This document shows, piece by piece, positions 10,141-18,452 of a stretch of 64,000 nt of DNA. The stretch's first letter is position 1. Each line of letters opens with the position of its first letter. A program made the translations under genes and the position numbers. This DNA comes from Thermoanaerobaculia bacterium (GTDB taxonomy: Bacteria; Acidobacteriota; Thermoanaerobaculia; Multivoradales; JAHEKO01). The stretch spans positions 1 to 64,000 of the forward strand of contig CALZIK010000052.1 in assembly GCA_945787635.1 (NCBI GenBank), given 5' to 3'. The notes beneath the pieces are model-generated. The model made no database searches. It saw nothing but the letters and a program-made list of their open reading frames with translations, and was not told the origin of the DNA.

Positions 10141-10152
10141 GAGGGAATCGTC

Positions 10153-11343
10153 GTGATCAACTGGTTGACCCAGATCGTCTCCGTCACCAAGTTCAGCTTG
10201 CAGTCGCTGCCGGAGCGAAAGGGCGCTGCTCTGTCGGCGATTTTTGGTATTGCCGGAGTGGTCGCGGTTCTGGTCGGCGTCCTGTCGATCGCTCAGGGCA
10301 TCCGGCTGATGGTTCAGAACTCGGGCGAGCCCGAGAACGCGATCGTACTGCGCAGCGGCTCGGACTCGGAGATGATGAGTGGGTTTTCGGGCCAGCAGGC
10401 AGAGATCGTCTCCGAGGCTCCGGGCATCGCGCGCTGGGAGCAGGGGGCGATGGCGTCGCCGGAGCTGTTCGTGATCATCAATCTGCCCAAGCGCTCGACT
10501 GGAACCGACGCCAACGTTCCTCTGCGCGGAGTGTCGCTCGCGGCATTCGAGGTTCGCAGCAACCTCGAGATCACCCAGGGGAGGATGTTCCAATGGGGTC
10601 TCGCCGAGCTGGTGGTCGGCGCCGGAGCGTCGCGGGAATTCACGGGGCTCGAGCTGGGCTCGTCGATCGAGGTCGGCGGCGAGCAGTGGCCGGTTGTCGG
10701 CATCTTCGAGGCCGGCGGTGGCATCGCGGAGGGCGAGATCTGGGCCGACGCCGCGGTCGTGCAGCCCGCTTACCGCCGTGGCAACTCGTACCAGTCCGTG
10801 TACACAAAGCTCACCTCGACCGACGCGTACAGCGAGTTCAAAGATGCCCTGACCACCGATCCCCGCCTCAACGTCAAGGTCGCCCAGGCGACCGAGTTCT
10901 ACTCGGAGCAATCGACGCTGCTTCGGAGCATCATCATCGGGCTGGGATCGATCATCGCCGGGCTGATGGGCCTGGGTGCGATCTTTGGTGCACTGAACAC
11001 GATGTACACCGCGGTGTCGGCGCGCACCCGTGAGATCGCGACCCTGCGAGCGCTGGGCTTCAAATCGGGTCCGGTGGTGATCTCGGTACTGTTCGAGTCG
11101 CTCCTTTTGGCGCTCGTTGGCGGGCTCATCGGAGGGGGCTTGGCCTACGTCGCGTTCGACGGCTTCCGGGCTGCGACCATCAACTTCCAGAGCTTCAGCC
11201 AGATCGCCTTCGCCTTCGACGTCAACGCCACGCTGCTCAAGAACGGAATCCTCTACGCGGCCTTGATCGGCCTGGTCGGAGGCCTCTTTCCGGCCCTGCG
11301 GGCCGCCCGTATGCCGGTCGCGGCGGCGCTGCGCGAAGGCTAG
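10153..11343 (+). CDS. ABC transporter permease (FtsX/MacB-like), second copy
   Basis: A 396-aa permease with the same topology as its upstream neighbour: one N-terminal helix, a large periplasmic domain, then three helices with the FtsX loop ARTREIATLRALGFKSGPV. The start is GTG at 10153, with AGGAGG at 10139-10144 supporting it. It is the last gene of the export operon and ends 10 bp from the convergent mtgA gene. The two permeases differ strongly in their periplasmic domains, so they are not a recent duplication. Confidence 0.9.
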   Translation: MINWLTQIVSVTKFSLQSLPERKGAALSAIFGIAGVVAVLVGVLSIAQGIRLMVQNSGEPENAIVLRSGSDSEMMSGFSGQQAEIVSEAPGIARWEQGAMASPELFVIINLPKRSTGTDANVPLRGVSLAAFEVRSNLEITQGRMFQWGLAELVVGAGASREFTGLELGSSIEVGGEQWPVVGIFEAGGGIAEGEIWADAAVVQPAYRRGNSYQSVYTKLTSTDAYSEFKDALTTDPRLNVKVAQATEFYSEQSTLLRSIIIGLGSIIAGLMGLGAIFGALNTMYTAVSARTREIATLRALGFKSGPVVISVLFESLLLALVGGLIGGGLAYVAFDGFRAATINFQSFSQIAFAFDVNATLLKNGILYAALIGLVGGLFPALRAARMPVAAALREG

Positions 11344-11353
11344 CGGTTCGGCC

Positions 11354-12037
11354 TTAGAGCTCCTTCAGAATCCAGCGGGAGCGTCGCATGCGCACACGCA
11401 GTACCTCGACTCGGTGTCGGTAGCCGCGACTGTCGCTCGAGGGGTTCCAGCTGCGCGGCCTCGAGAGTCCGGCGGCCAGCTGGGCCGCTTGCCTCTCGGA
11501 GAGGCGCGTCGCTGAAATACCGAAAAACGCCCGGGACGCGGCCTCCGCCCCGAACTGGTCGGGTCCGAACTGAGCGACGTTGAGATAGAGCTCGAGAATC
11601 CTGCGCTTCGAGAGATGCCGCTCGAGCTGGCGGGTGAGCTGAATCTCCTTGGCTTTCCGCCAGGGGTTTCTCGAGGGCGAGAGCCACAGGTTCTTGGCCA
11701 GCTGCTGGGTGATTGTCGAAGCGCCGCGGAGCGGACGTTTTGTCTCGAGCGACTGACGAACGGCGGTGCGGAGCTCTTCGAGCTCGAAGCCCCGATGACT
11801 GAAAAAGCCGATGTCTTCGGCAACCAGAACAGCGTGCTTGAGAGTCGGCGAGATGCCGGCGTAGGTGACCCAGGTTTGATCCGGGCGCTTGCCCGACTCG
11901 CGACGGTGGCGGTCGATGAAGGCCGTGGTGGTTGGATTGGTCTCGGCGAGGGCGGCGACGTCGGGCCAGGTCAGCCACTGCCAGGCCGCGACAAGAGACG
12001 ACGACAAGACCAGCGCGAGCAGGACGCGGCGAAGCAC
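11354..12037 (-). CDS. mtgA: Monofunctional peptidoglycan transglycosylase MtgA
   Basis: GT51-family glycosyltransferase, 227 aa, that polymerises lipid II into glycan strands on the periplasmic face. It has one N-terminal membrane anchor and no transpeptidase domain. Family motifs are visible in order: VAEDIGFFSHRGFE with the catalytic Glu, RGASTITQQLAKNLWLS, and RKAKEIQLTRQLERHLSKRRILELYLN. The length is usual for MtgA. It is convergent with the export operon and divergent from the FAD oxidoreductase gene. Confidence 0.93.
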   Translation of the reverse strand: MLRRVLLALVLSSSLVAAWQWLTWPDVAALAETNPTTTAFIDRHRRESGKRPDQTWVTYAGISPTLKHAVLVAEDIGFFSHRGFELEELRTAVRQSLETKRPLRGASTITQQLAKNLWLSPSRNPWRKAKEIQLTRQLERHLSKRRILELYLNVAQFGPDQFGAEAASRAFFGISATRLSERQAAQLAAGLSRPRSWNPSSDSRGYRHRVEVLRVRMRRSRWILKEL

Positions 12038-12162
12038 GGCGCGAGTCTAACTCGCTGCTTGAGCGGGTCGGGTTTGTCCGGCTGTTCGGACCCTCGAAGA
12101 CACCACACGGAGACGTGCGACGTCTACCTCGCGGACATCGACTTGTATCCACGGGTGTCTTC

Positions 12163-12168
12163 TATACT
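12163..12168 (+). promoter_or_regulatory. Candidate -10 box, possible leaderless start
   Basis: TATACT lies 9 bp before the GTG at 12177, so transcription would begin at or within a base or two of the start codon. No Shine-Dalgarno sequence precedes the GTG. A convincing -35 box at 16-18 bp spacing is not present. The leaderless reading is inference. Confidence 0.35.
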
Positions 12169-12176
12169 GTCGAGCG

Positions 12177-13679
12177 GTGCTGAGTCGAAGGCAACTCCTC
12201 AAGGCGGGCGCGCTCGGGCTTCTCGGGTCGAGCGCGTGCCGAGGGCCCGAGTCGATGCCTGCGCCGCCTCCCGACTCAGCCGATCTCGTTCTCAACGATA
12301 TTCACTCCAAGCTCAACGCGACCCGGGTCGCGAAGATCGCTCGGCCGCGGAGTCTCGCCGAGCTCCAGGACGCCATCGGCGAAGCGGCTCGCGAGGGGCT
12401 GGCGGTATCGGTCGCGGGAGGTCGTCATTCGATGGGAGGACAGCAGTTCGCGGAGGGGGCTCTGCACATCGACATGAGTGGGCTCGATCGGGTCGTCGGC
12501 CTCGATCGCGAAACCGGGCTTCTCGAAGCCGAAGCGGGCATCGCGTGGCCGGAGCTCATCCAGAGCTCGCTCGCGCTCCAGGACGGATCGGGGCCGATGT
12601 GGGGAATCCGCCAGAAGCAGACCGGCGCCGACCGGCTCTCGTTGGGCGGTGCTCTGGCGTCCAATATTCACGGTCGCGGGCTCACCCTCGCTCCCTTTGT
12701 GGGTGACATAGAGTCCTTTGTTTTGGTCGACGGCGGCGGCAACGCGAGACACTGCAGCCGGACGGAAAACCCGGAGCTCTTCCGGATGGCGATCGGCGGT
12801 TACGGCCTCTTCGGCGTGGCGCATTCCCTCATGCTCCGGCTCTCGCCGCGTCGCAAGCTCGAGCGCGTGGTCGAGGTGCTGCCGGTCGGCGAGCTGGCGG
12901 GCCGCGTCGAGTCGCGTGTGGCCGACGGCTTTCTCTACGGCGACTTTCAGTTCCTGACCGATGCCGCTTCGCCGGAGTTCCTTCAGCGAGGCGTGTTCTC
13001 GTGCTACCGCCCTGTCGATGGAATGGAACCGATCCCCGACGGGCAGCGTCGGCTCGCCGGCGAGGACTGGATCCGGTTGCTCCATTTGGCGCATACCGAC
13101 AAGTCGCGCGCGTTCGAAGAGTACGCCGCCTACTACGTGACCACCACCGGTCAGCTTTATTGGAGCGACACCCATCAGCTCAGCTTCTATGCCGACGACT
13201 ATCATGCCGGTCTCGACCAGCGAGCAGGGGCGCGGATCCCGGGCTCGGAGATGATCTCGGAAGTCTACGTGCCCCGCGGCGAGCTGGCCGGGTTTCTCGG
13301 CGAGGCCGCCGACGCGTTTCGAAGCGCCGGGGTCGATGTTATCTACGGCACCGTGCGCTGGATCGAGCCCGATCGCGAGACGTTTCTGCCGTGGGCCGGT
13401 GAGAACTGGGCGGCGATCGTCTTCAACCTGCACGTGGATCACAGCCCGGCGGGAATCGAGCGAGCCAACCGCGAGTTTCGCCTGTTGATCGATCTCGCCA
13501 GCAAGAGAGGAGGAAGCTACTTCTTGACCTACCATCGCTGGGCGAGCCTCGAGCAGGTGGAGGACTGCTACCCACAGATGCCGCAGTTCTTGAGGGCAAA
13601 GCTCGAGCGCGATCCGGATGAGCGCTTCCAGAGCAACTGGTACCGGCACTACAAGGCGATGTATGCGGATGTGTTGTAG
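12177..13679 (+). CDS. FAD-dependent oxidoreductase lipoprotein (FAD_binding_4 type)
   Basis: A 500-aa flavoprotein of the p-cresol methylhydroxylase fold (aldonolactone-oxidase-like). The N-terminus SRRQLLKAGALGLLGSSAC looks like a Tat-style lipoprotein signal ending at a lipobox Cys near residue 21, so the protein is probably exported folded with its FAD and membrane-anchored. The FAD site is seen as AVSVAGGRHSMGGQQF (about residues 79-94; the His could hold FAD covalently) and LSLGGALASNIHGRG. The substrate is unknown; an alditol or sugar lactone is possible. GTG start at 12177. Confidence 0.8.
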   Translation: MLSRRQLLKAGALGLLGSSACRGPESMPAPPPDSADLVLNDIHSKLNATRVAKIARPRSLAELQDAIGEAAREGLAVSVAGGRHSMGGQQFAEGALHIDMSGLDRVVGLDRETGLLEAEAGIAWPELIQSSLALQDGSGPMWGIRQKQTGADRLSLGGALASNIHGRGLTLAPFVGDIESFVLVDGGGNARHCSRTENPELFRMAIGGYGLFGVAHSLMLRLSPRRKLERVVEVLPVGELAGRVESRVADGFLYGDFQFLTDAASPEFLQRGVFSCYRPVDGMEPIPDGQRRLAGEDWIRLLHLAHTDKSRAFEEYAAYYVTTTGQLYWSDTHQLSFYADDYHAGLDQRAGARIPGSEMISEVYVPRGELAGFLGEAADAFRSAGVDVIYGTVRWIEPDRETFLPWAGENWAAIVFNLHVDHSPAGIERANREFRLLIDLASKRGGSYFLTYHRWASLEQVEDCYPQMPQFLRAKLERDPDERFQSNWYRHYKAMYADVL

Positions 13680-15093
13680 ACGCGGTATCAGCGCGACTTA
13701 CCGTTGTAGCTGTCGACCGGCTTTCGAGTCCCGGCCTCGGTCGACACGGAGGTCGACCGCTACAATTCGATGGACGCGCGCCGTCCTCCTGGTCGCGGCT
13801 GCCGTTGGCCTCGTGGCGCCCCTGCCGGCCGCCGCCGAGCTCGAGCCGACCGAGCAGCGGATCGTCGCCTGGGTCGAGGGACACACCGATCAGGCTCTGG
13901 TGCTTCTCGAGCAGGTCGTCAACATCAACAGTGGCACGATGAACTTCGAGGGTGTTCGGAGAGTCGGCGAGTTGTTCGCAGAAGAGTTCGGGGCTCTCGG
14001 CTTCGAGACCGAGTGGTTGGATGGCGCTCCCTTCGAGCGCGCAGGTCACCTGGTGGCACGGCGGCAAGGAGCCGCTGACGGCGATCGCACGCACGTCCTG
14101 TTGATCGGTCACCTCGACACGGTCTTCGAGCCCGACAGCCCGTTTCAGCGTTTCGAGCGACTCGGCGCGAGCGAGGCGAGCGGCCCCGGAACGACGGACA
14201 TGAAGGGCGGCGACGTCGTCATGCTCTTCGCCCTGAGAGCGCTCGAGGCCGAGGGGCAGCTCGACAAGATGGATGTCACAGTCATCCTGACCGGTGACGA
14301 GGAGCGCTCGGGCAGGCCGCTCGATGCCGCCCGTGAGGTGCTGGTCGATGCCGCTCGCGTGGCGCACGTCGCGATCGGCTTCGAGGACGGTGACGGCGAT
14401 CCCGAGACCGCGGTGATCGCTCGCAGAGGCTCGGGCAGCTGGCGACTGAAGGTCGTCGGCAAGCCAGCGCATTCGTCGCAGATCTTTCAGCCGGAGGTGG
14501 GCGCCGGAGCGATCTACGAAGCCGCCCGCATTCTGACCGAGTTTCGTGAGGGGCTGGCTTCAGAAGAGGATCTCACCTTCAACCCCGGCGTCATTCTGGG
14601 TGGCACCGACGTCGAATTCGACCCGGTCGAGGCGCGGGGGTCGGCCTTTGGCAAGAACAACGTGATCGCCGAGCATGCCGTGGTCACCGGCGATCTGCGG
14701 GCGATGTCACCTGAGCAGTACGAGCGGGCGACTCGGAAGATGCTCGAAATCGTCGCGGAGCATCCGCCCCATACGAAGGCCGAGCTGACCTTTTCTCCGT
14801 CATACCCGCCCATGGCCGCGACCGAGGGCAACCGGCGGCTTCTGGCGCTCTACGACCAGGCGAGCCGCGATCTGGGCCACGGCCCGGTCGAGCCGGTCAA
14901 CCCCCGCAACGCCGGCGCTGCCGACGTCTCGTTCGCCGCGGGCCTCGTGGACATGGCCCTGGATGGAATCGGGTTGATGGGCAAGGGTGGGCACACCCTC
15001 GGCGAGACCGCCGATCTCGAGACAATGCCGATGCAGATCGAGCGCGCGGCGATACTGCTGTTGCGGCTAGCGAGAGCCTCCGGCCGGCAATAG
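13669..15093 (+). CDS. M20-family metallopeptidase (glutamate carboxypeptidase-like), start uncertain
   Basis: Secreted zinc carboxypeptidase. The core begins with a hydrophobic signal segment (AVLLVAAAVGLVAPLPAAA, from about 13780). Zinc-site motifs follow: LLIGHLDTVFE, GTTDMKGGDVV, TGDEERS, a dimerisation domain, and a C-terminal KGGHTLGETAD containing the last His ligand. The start is a problem. The nearest in-frame ATG is at 13669, inside the end of the upstream gene, and the resulting leader reads straight through a palindromic repeat (13704-13765). An ATG at 13770 is one base out of frame. ATT at 13765 or a sequencing indel are alternatives. The mature enzyme itself is secure. Confidence 0.8.
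   Translation: MCCRRGISATYRCSCRPAFESRPRSTRRSTATIRWTRAVLLVAAAVGLVAPLPAAAELEPTEQRIVAWVEGHTDQALVLLEQVVNINSGTMNFEGVRRVGELFAEEFGALGFETEWLDGAPFERAGHLVARRQGAADGDRTHVLLIGHLDTVFEPDSPFQRFERLGASEASGPGTTDMKGGDVVMLFALRALEAEGQLDKMDVTVILTGDEERSGRPLDAAREVLVDAARVAHVAIGFEDGDGDPETAVIARRGSGSWRLKVVGKPAHSSQIFQPEVGAGAIYEAARILTEFREGLASEEDLTFNPGVILGGTDVEFDPVEARGSAFGKNNVIAEHAVVTGDLRAMSPEQYERATRKMLEIVAEHPPHTKAELTFSPSYPPMAATEGNRRLLALYDQASRDLGHGPVEPVNPRNAGAADVSFAAGLVDMALDGIGLMGKGGHTLGETADLETMPMQIERAAILLLRLARASGRQ
13704..13765. repeat. Palindromic repeat, compound copy
   Basis: Nested inverted repeat. The right part reads CGGTCGAC-ACGGAG-GTCGACCG followed by CTACAA. The left edge TTGTAGC(T)GTCGACCG is the inverted complement of the right edge, so the 62-bp unit can fold as a long hairpin containing a shorter one. 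It shares its core with copies at 15101, 22179 and 23798-23909. Confidence 0.8.
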
Positions 15094-15100
15094 GCCGATG

Positions 15101-15126
15101 GAGCGGTCGGCCTCCGTGTCGACCGA
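15101..15126. repeat. Palindromic repeat, diverged copy
   Basis: GAGCGGTCGGCCTCCGTGTCGACCGA differs from the reverse-complement consensus (GTAGCGGTCGACCTCCGTGTCGACCG) at two positions. It lies 7 bp after the M20 peptidase stop, between two convergent genes, where its hairpin could also act as a terminator. Confidence 0.65.
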
Positions 15127-15153
15127 CTGCGTCGCTGTTTCCGCAACGAGTTT

Positions 15154-17028
15154 CTAGCCGGTCCGCAGCCGCCGTCCCAGCCTGGTGAACTGACGCAGTG
15201 AATCCTCCAGGCCGCCCGTTCGGTTTCTCTCGAGCCACAGCCCGCGCCGGCGCTCGGCGAGCTCTTCGAGGCTTTGCAGGATGCGGTTGCGTGCCGATTC
15301 CGGGAGATCTGGCAGGCCGGCGAACGGAGAGTCGAGGCGCGCCTTGCCGACCTCGCATGCGAGCAGCAGGGTGTCGGCGACCCAGATCGACTCATCGCGG
15401 CAATGGGCCTCCACCGGGTGCGACGGATTCGGGGGCATCGCGGCGAGTGCCTTCTTGACGGCCTCGGCGGCTCGCTCGAGGCCGTCTTGGGAAAGCCCGC
15501 GGTAGCGGCGATGCTCGAGCCCGTCGTCAGGCGACATCAGCAGATGAAAGAGGGCGGTGCCGTTCTTCTGCGAGGCACCGGTGACGGTGTAGACGTTGGA
15601 CAGCTCGATCGCCGCCGAGCCCAAGCCGCTTTCGGGAGCGTCCAGGATCCAACGATCGATAGCGTCGGCCCAGCAGGAGCCCTCTCGGCGCCTGGCGGCG
15701 GAGCCGTGCCACGCGAACGCGGCTCCAGCTGCGAGCGCCGGATAACTCGCAGACAATGGCTGCAAATGCCCGTGGTCTCCCCACTCGGTGAGCAGGTAGC
15801 CCGTGGCTCCGGTGGCGAGGCCGGCCTCGGCCGCCTCGCCGACGTTGGCCACCATGTTGCGCCCTCGACCGGCGAAGCTCGACCAGGCGCTGGTGCCGGG
15901 ACACAGGTAGACATCGCAGCCGGTGGCGCCCAGAACCGCGCTGTCTTCGCGGAACGGGTGTCCGGCCTCGTAGCCCCATTCGCAGAGAATCACGTCTCTG
16001 GCGATCTCGTCGAGGAGCTCTCGGTGCTCCACAAGCATGTCCGCCCAGATCATGACCCGCCGGCCGTGTTCCTTGGCGAGCGTGCGGACGGCGTTGAGAA
16101 AACGAAGTACGACCGCGGCGAGCCCCTCGGCGGAGCAGGCCGCCTTGGATCGTCCCCGGCCGATCTCGAACGCTTCATCGAAGCCGACGTGAAAGCGTGC
16201 GCTCGAGAAGCTCGGTAGGAGCTTGCCGTAGAGATCCCCGAGAAAGCTCAGGGAGTCCGGGTCGGTCGGGCAGAGGCTGAACGGCTCGATCTCGGCGCTG
16301 AACGGGTGCTCGATTCCGTCGGGGCATTCGGCGAGCTGGCGGTACGGCTGGTGAATGAGCCAGCGGTGCAGGTGGCCAAAGCTGTTCTGGTTCGGAACCA
16401 GCTCGACGCCCCGGAGACGGCAGTATCCGTCGAGCTGTCGAACCTGGCCGGGGGTGAGAGGGTCCACTCCCTCCCAGACCCTTTCGTGACCCGGATAGGC
16501 GAAGGTGTGCTCCATGTAGAGCTGCAGCTCGTTGTATTTGAGATCGGCCAACAGATCGACCAGCCACAGCAAGGTCTTCATTTGCGGGACCTTGTTGCGG
16601 CTGATGTCCAGCAGAAAGCCGCGGCGGGCGAAGTCCGGCCGGTCGCGAATCGCGACGCCAGGCACCGGTTGGTCGCCGTCCCGCCACCCGTGTGCCTTGA
16701 GCCACTGACGCAGGGTCACCGCGCCGTAGAGAAACCCGCGCCGGTTGGCGGCGTTGATCTCGACGCCGTCGCTCGCGATCAGAAGCTCGTAGCCTTCAGG
16801 CGGCAAGTCCGCGTGGACTTCGAGCCGGATCGGTCGCGAGGCGGGTCGGGAGGTGCTGGCTTCGGGTGGGCTCGCGATGCCGCGGTCGGCCAGATAGTCC
16901 ATCGCGGCGGCAACCGCGGAGCGCGGAGGAAGCCGCGCCCCGAAATGAAGTCGGTTGGCCTGGAGCGAGTCCTCATGCCGGCGCACCGATTGCGGCTCCG
17001 GCAGCAGGTGATTGTGATTCGCGCTCAC
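15154..17028 (-). CDS. Beta-N-acetylhexosaminidase (GH20)
   Basis: A 624-aa glycoside hydrolase family 20 enzyme that removes terminal N-acetylhexosamine. The N-terminal GH20b-like domain (about residues 1-135) contains YELLIASDGVEINAANRRGFLYGAVTLRQ. The TIM barrel follows with RRGFLLDISRNKVP, and the catalytic Asp-Glu pair lies in FHVGFDEAFEIG (about residues 300-311). No signal peptide is seen, so it is probably cytoplasmic and may act in cell-wall or chitin-oligosaccharide recycling. The C-terminal 200 residues are a helical extension. It runs in the same direction as the BNR gene, 17 bp downstream of it. Confidence 0.88.
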   Translation of the reverse strand: MSANHNHLLPEPQSVRRHEDSLQANRLHFGARLPPRSAVAAAMDYLADRGIASPPEASTSRPASRPIRLEVHADLPPEGYELLIASDGVEINAANRRGFLYGAVTLRQWLKAHGWRDGDQPVPGVAIRDRPDFARRGFLLDISRNKVPQMKTLLWLVDLLADLKYNELQLYMEHTFAYPGHERVWEGVDPLTPGQVRQLDGYCRLRGVELVPNQNSFGHLHRWLIHQPYRQLAECPDGIEHPFSAEIEPFSLCPTDPDSLSFLGDLYGKLLPSFSSARFHVGFDEAFEIGRGRSKAACSAEGLAAVVLRFLNAVRTLAKEHGRRVMIWADMLVEHRELLDEIARDVILCEWGYEAGHPFREDSAVLGATGCDVYLCPGTSAWSSFAGRGRNMVANVGEAAEAGLATGATGYLLTEWGDHGHLQPLSASYPALAAGAAFAWHGSAARRREGSCWADAIDRWILDAPESGLGSAAIELSNVYTVTGASQKNGTALFHLLMSPDDGLEHRRYRGLSQDGLERAAEAVKKALAAMPPNPSHPVEAHCRDESIWVADTLLLACEVGKARLDSPFAGLPDLPESARNRILQSLEELAERRRGLWLERNRTGGLEDSLRQFTRLGRRLRTG

Positions 17029-17045
17029 AGCGTTCTGGCCACCGC

Positions 17046-18134
17046 TCAGCCTGCGGCCCGTATCGAGGCGATCGGAGGCAGGTTGGCGGCCACCAGGCTC
17101 CAGGTCGCGCCGCCGTCGGCCGACCCATACACGGCTCCGGACTCGGCGCCGAAATAGAGGCCGAGTGGGTTGGCACCGTCGTGGCAGAATCCCTGCCGCA
17201 GAACCGTGAGGAAGGCGTTTTCCTGAGGCAGACCCTGGGCACGCGCGCGCCAGCTCGAGCCGCGATCCGAGGTTTCGAACACCCGGAGCTTGCCTTCAGG
17301 CGTCACCCGATCGATGTCCGCGACCAGCGGTATCACCCAGGCGCGGTTCGGATCCCGGGGATCGGCGACGATCGGGAAGCCGAAATCGGAGGGCAGGCCG
17401 TTCGGGTCGCCGACCGCCGCGATGTCGTTCCAGGTGTACCCCGCGTCGTCCGATCGGTACACGCCGCCGTGAAACTGCATGTAGAAGGTGTTCGGCTCGA
17501 CCGGCGACTGCTGGAGCTTGTGAACGCAGTGCATGATGGTGTCCGCTCGCGCGTCCTCGGGAAGGTACCTGGGCACCAGGCCCTCGGAATAGTGCGACCA
17601 GCTCTCGCCCCCGTCCTCGGTCTGCCAGACACCCACGGCGGACATGGCGAGCGTCAGCCGATCAGGCTGTCCCGGCCACAGGCAGATCGAGTGCAGGCAG
17701 AGCCCACCCAGGCCGCCCTCCCAGTCGGGACGGGAAGGCTGGTCCCACAGTGCGCGGTTGAGCGCCCATGTACGGCCTGAATCCTGGCTCTTGAACAGTG
17801 CGGCGGGGGCAACACCCGCCCAGAGCACCCCGTCTTCGAGGCCGGGTGTGATCACCCACACCCTGCTGACGGCGGCTTCCGTGTCTTCCGGAAAGGCCGG
17901 ACCGTCGGCCTGCTCCCAATCTCCGGTCGGATCTTCGGCGATGTAGACGTGCGGGCCGAACTGACCGTGAGTGACCGAGGCGTAGTAGAGGCCGGTGCGC
18001 GGGTCGCGTATCGCGTACTCGACGGCCTGGCCCTCGAACTGGCGGGTTACGACATCCATCGCCTGTCCCCGGGGTCCGCGCAAGACGAACAGGCCCTTCT
18101 TGGTTCCGACCAGAATCTCGCTTGTTTCTTTCAT
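17046..18134 (-). CDS. BNR/WD40-like beta-propeller protein (exo-sialidase-like fold)
   Basis: A 362-aa beta-propeller with Asp-box-like repeats (for example SQDSGRTW, TEDGGESW, SDDAGYTW, TSDRGSSW, SADGGATW). The start ATG at 18134 has GGGAGGA upstream. There is no export signal and no sialidase Arg triad or FRIP motif that I can recognise, so a hydrolase function should not be assumed. Its start overlaps the stop of the ThiS/MoaD-like gene by 4 bp, so the two proteins are probably made together. Confidence 0.8.
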   Translation of the reverse strand: MKETSEILVGTKKGLFVLRGPRGQAMDVVTRQFEGQAVEYAIRDPRTGLYYASVTHGQFGPHVYIAEDPTGDWEQADGPAFPEDTEAAVSRVWVITPGLEDGVLWAGVAPAALFKSQDSGRTWALNRALWDQPSRPDWEGGLGGLCLHSICLWPGQPDRLTLAMSAVGVWQTEDGGESWSHYSEGLVPRYLPEDARADTIMHCVHKLQQSPVEPNTFYMQFHGGVYRSDDAGYTWNDIAAVGDPNGLPSDFGFPIVADPRDPNRAWVIPLVADIDRVTPEGKLRVFETSDRGSSWRARAQGLPQENAFLTVLRQGFCHDGANPLGLYFGAESGAVYGSADGGATWSLVAANLPPIASIRAAG

Positions 18135-18397
18135 GCTTGTCCTCCCGAAATGGCTTGCAGGACGTAGATCTCGTCGTCGGGTCCGACAGCGGCATCGAGA
18201 GGCGCCTTGGTGGCACCCACGAAGACGTTGACGTGCTGGCGAATGCGCCCTTGATCGTCCAGGATCCATCCCTTGAGGTCGGGGTGCGCCAGCTCGAGGG
18301 ACCGCAGGCAGTCTCCGACGGTCGATCCGGTCGCGGCGACGCGGTCACGCCCGGACGCGCGGCTCTTGAGGGCCGTCGGCAGGATGATCGTACTCAC
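18131..18397 (-). CDS. ThiS/MoaD-like ubiquitin-fold protein
   Basis: An 88-aa protein with the beta-grasp sulfur-carrier pattern: a hydrophobic N-terminal strand, a ...GRIRQHVNVFVG segment, and DEIYVLQAISGGQA at the C-terminus. Sulfur carriers normally end in Gly-Gly. Here Gln-Ala follows the GG, so it would need trimming to be activated, or it is not a sulfur carrier. No ThiF/MoeB-type E1 enzyme or molybdopterin gene is nearby. Its stop codon overlaps the BNR gene start (ATGA), and it is divergent from the receiver-LpxC gene. Confidence 0.82.
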   Translation of the reverse strand: MSTIILPTALKSRASGRDRVAATGSTVGDCLRSLELAHPDLKGWILDDQGRIRQHVNVFVGATKAPLDAAVGPDDEIYVLQAISGGQA

Positions 18398-18452
18398 GGA
18401 TTCAGACTATGCCCTGAGCGTCGCCGCGGCGCAAGATGGGGTAGTCTTCACG

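Noticed and set aside
13770-14078. ATG 13770 as start of a separate protein
   Set aside because: The frame lacks a hydrophobic signal or domain and runs out of frame with the M20 peptidase, whose own motifs are in the neighbouring frame.
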